Shown here: positions 43,434-43,944 of the stretch, in pieces | Position numbering within the stretch: the stretch's first letter is position 1 | Layout of the letters: each line of letters starts with the position of its first letter | Assembly: GCA_022842725.1 (NCBI GenBank) | Contig: JALHOZ010000038.1 | Coordinates: forward strand, 1 to 43,944 | Length of the DNA stretch: 43,944 nucleotides | DNA from: Saprospiraceae bacterium | Lineage (GTDB): Bacteria; Bacteroidota; Bacteroidia; Chitinophagales; Saprospiraceae | Direction: 5' to 3' | Notes under the pieces: model-generated | Told to the model about the DNA's origin: nothing | Database searches by the model: none | What the model saw: the letters and a program-made list of their open reading frames with translations, nothing else | Translations under genes and position numbers: made by a program

Positions 43434-43824
43434 CTTCGATCCTGTACATAACGAATTTGTAATTCGTCATCTTGAAGTTGCCAACAATAACGATCGAGGG
43501 TCTTCTGTATGATTTTCTCACGCCTCAAGCCGGCGGGGCTCTCACTTTTTCTCTCGTCCCATAAGACGAGACCGAAAAAGTAAGCAAAAAGTCTAGGCTC
43601 AAAAAAGGTGATTGCGCACCTACACATTTGTACAAGTGCTTGACATGCTACGTGTGCGCACCGTGTATGACAAATCTATCCCACGGATCGGTCTGGTTTT
43701 TGTGTTTCGTTTACACCGGCAAGCACCCCGGTTTTACAGTTCGGGTCGGGTTGCAGACTCGATTTGTCACCACTATCACTTGTTTTTGAGCCGGATTTGT
43801 CGTCCGAATAAGAGTTGTCAAAAA
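43359..43824. repeat. Right copy of the large inverted repeat (partner 31551-31981)
   Basis: TCCCGATTGCC at 43359 to TTGTCAAAAA at 43824 is the inverse of the left copy. The part 43359-43620 is best conserved; about 43620-43780 differs from the left copy. Its left end cuts a toxin reading frame. Confidence 0.8.
43421..43467. repeat. Two stem-loops of the ACAAACT family in the right inverted repeat
   Basis: TCGAAGTT-TGT-AACTTCGA (43421-43439) and ACGAATT-TGT-AATTCGT (43451-43467) are the inverse of those at 31873-31919 and are perfectly kept, although the DNA between and around them has changed. Confidence 0.75.
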
Positions 43825-43884
43825 CAGAAATATTTTTAAGGCATTCCACCACCTTAAGCCGACGGGGCTATTTTACTAAGATTA

Positions 43885-43899
43885 CAGGGCAACGCCCCT
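43885..43899 (-). repeat. Single GGGGCGTTGCCCTG repeat
   Basis: On the minus strand AGGGGCGTTGCCCTG is followed by TAATCTTA, a member of the family at 3526 and 32052. The last 120 bp of the window otherwise show no gene. Confidence 0.6.
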
Positions 43900-43944
43900 T
43901 ATTAAGATAACCGGAAAATCACTAGCATTAAAGCACAAAAGTTT

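Noticed and set aside
43328-43627. Minus-strand frame of 99 codons in the right inverted repeat
   Set aside because: The matching frame in the left copy is broken and the composition is not protein-like; it is treated as repeat DNA.

Overview
The window is AT-rich DNA from a member of the Bacteroidota, most likely Saprospiraceae-like (the phylum call is firm, the family call is inference). Signs are secreted proteins with a type IX secretion sorting domain, a propeller-type sensor kinase paired with a LytTR regulator, -7 promoter elements of the form TAnnTTTG, a short HPF next to a XerC/D recombinase, a DUF4920 lipoprotein, and dispersed repeats typical of the phylum. No tRNA, rRNA or CRISPR array was seen.

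Layout. 1-6.1 kb: a P-type cation ATPase cut by the window edge, an AI-2E family membrane protein interrupted by an in-frame stop, a 2OG-Fe(II) oxygenase, and a metal ABC permease fused to a DtxR-type regulator. 6.2-9.8 kb: three tightly packed genes for membrane glycan or lipid-linked sugar synthesis (a GT-C type enzyme and two GT2 enzymes). 9.8-13.3 kb: a DUF547 remnant, then an FAD oxidoreductase and a membrane polyferredoxin split by a YefM/YoeB toxin-antitoxin pair. 13.4-25.6 kb: mostly secreted repeat proteins (seven-blade propeller, SBBP/T9SS, FG-GAP-like, MORN-caspase) around a sensor kinase/LytTR pair. 25.7-30.9 kb: housekeeping genes (DUF4920 lipoprotein, acyl-CoA dehydrogenase, HAD phosphatase, S4 protein, PPK2, DUF58, thioredoxin). 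32.3-35.1 kb: HtrA protease, HPF and XerC/D recombinase.

From about 31 kb onward the DNA becomes accessory. It holds low-complexity arrays, an inverted pair of about 0.45 kb repeats (31551-31981 and 43359-43824), an Rpn-type nuclease with a duplicated 3' end, and a polymorphic toxin locus. This locus starts with a 968-residue secreted protein carrying a Hint autoprocessing domain and a C-terminal EndoU-type RNase, followed 1 bp later by its probable immunity gene. Downstream come at least three more immunity-like ORFs, each next to a broken toxin tail. One duplicated tail carries a 159-bp MITE, and the last tail runs into the inverted repeat. The region reads as a store of displaced toxin-tip/immunity cassettes.

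The most interesting signals are that cassette store, a family of stem-loops in it whose loop is constant while the arms change together, the MITE whose insertion is dated by its duplicated target region, the MORN-caspase protein, and the permease-DtxR fusion without its ABC partners. All functional calls rest on reading motifs by eye; no database search was possible.
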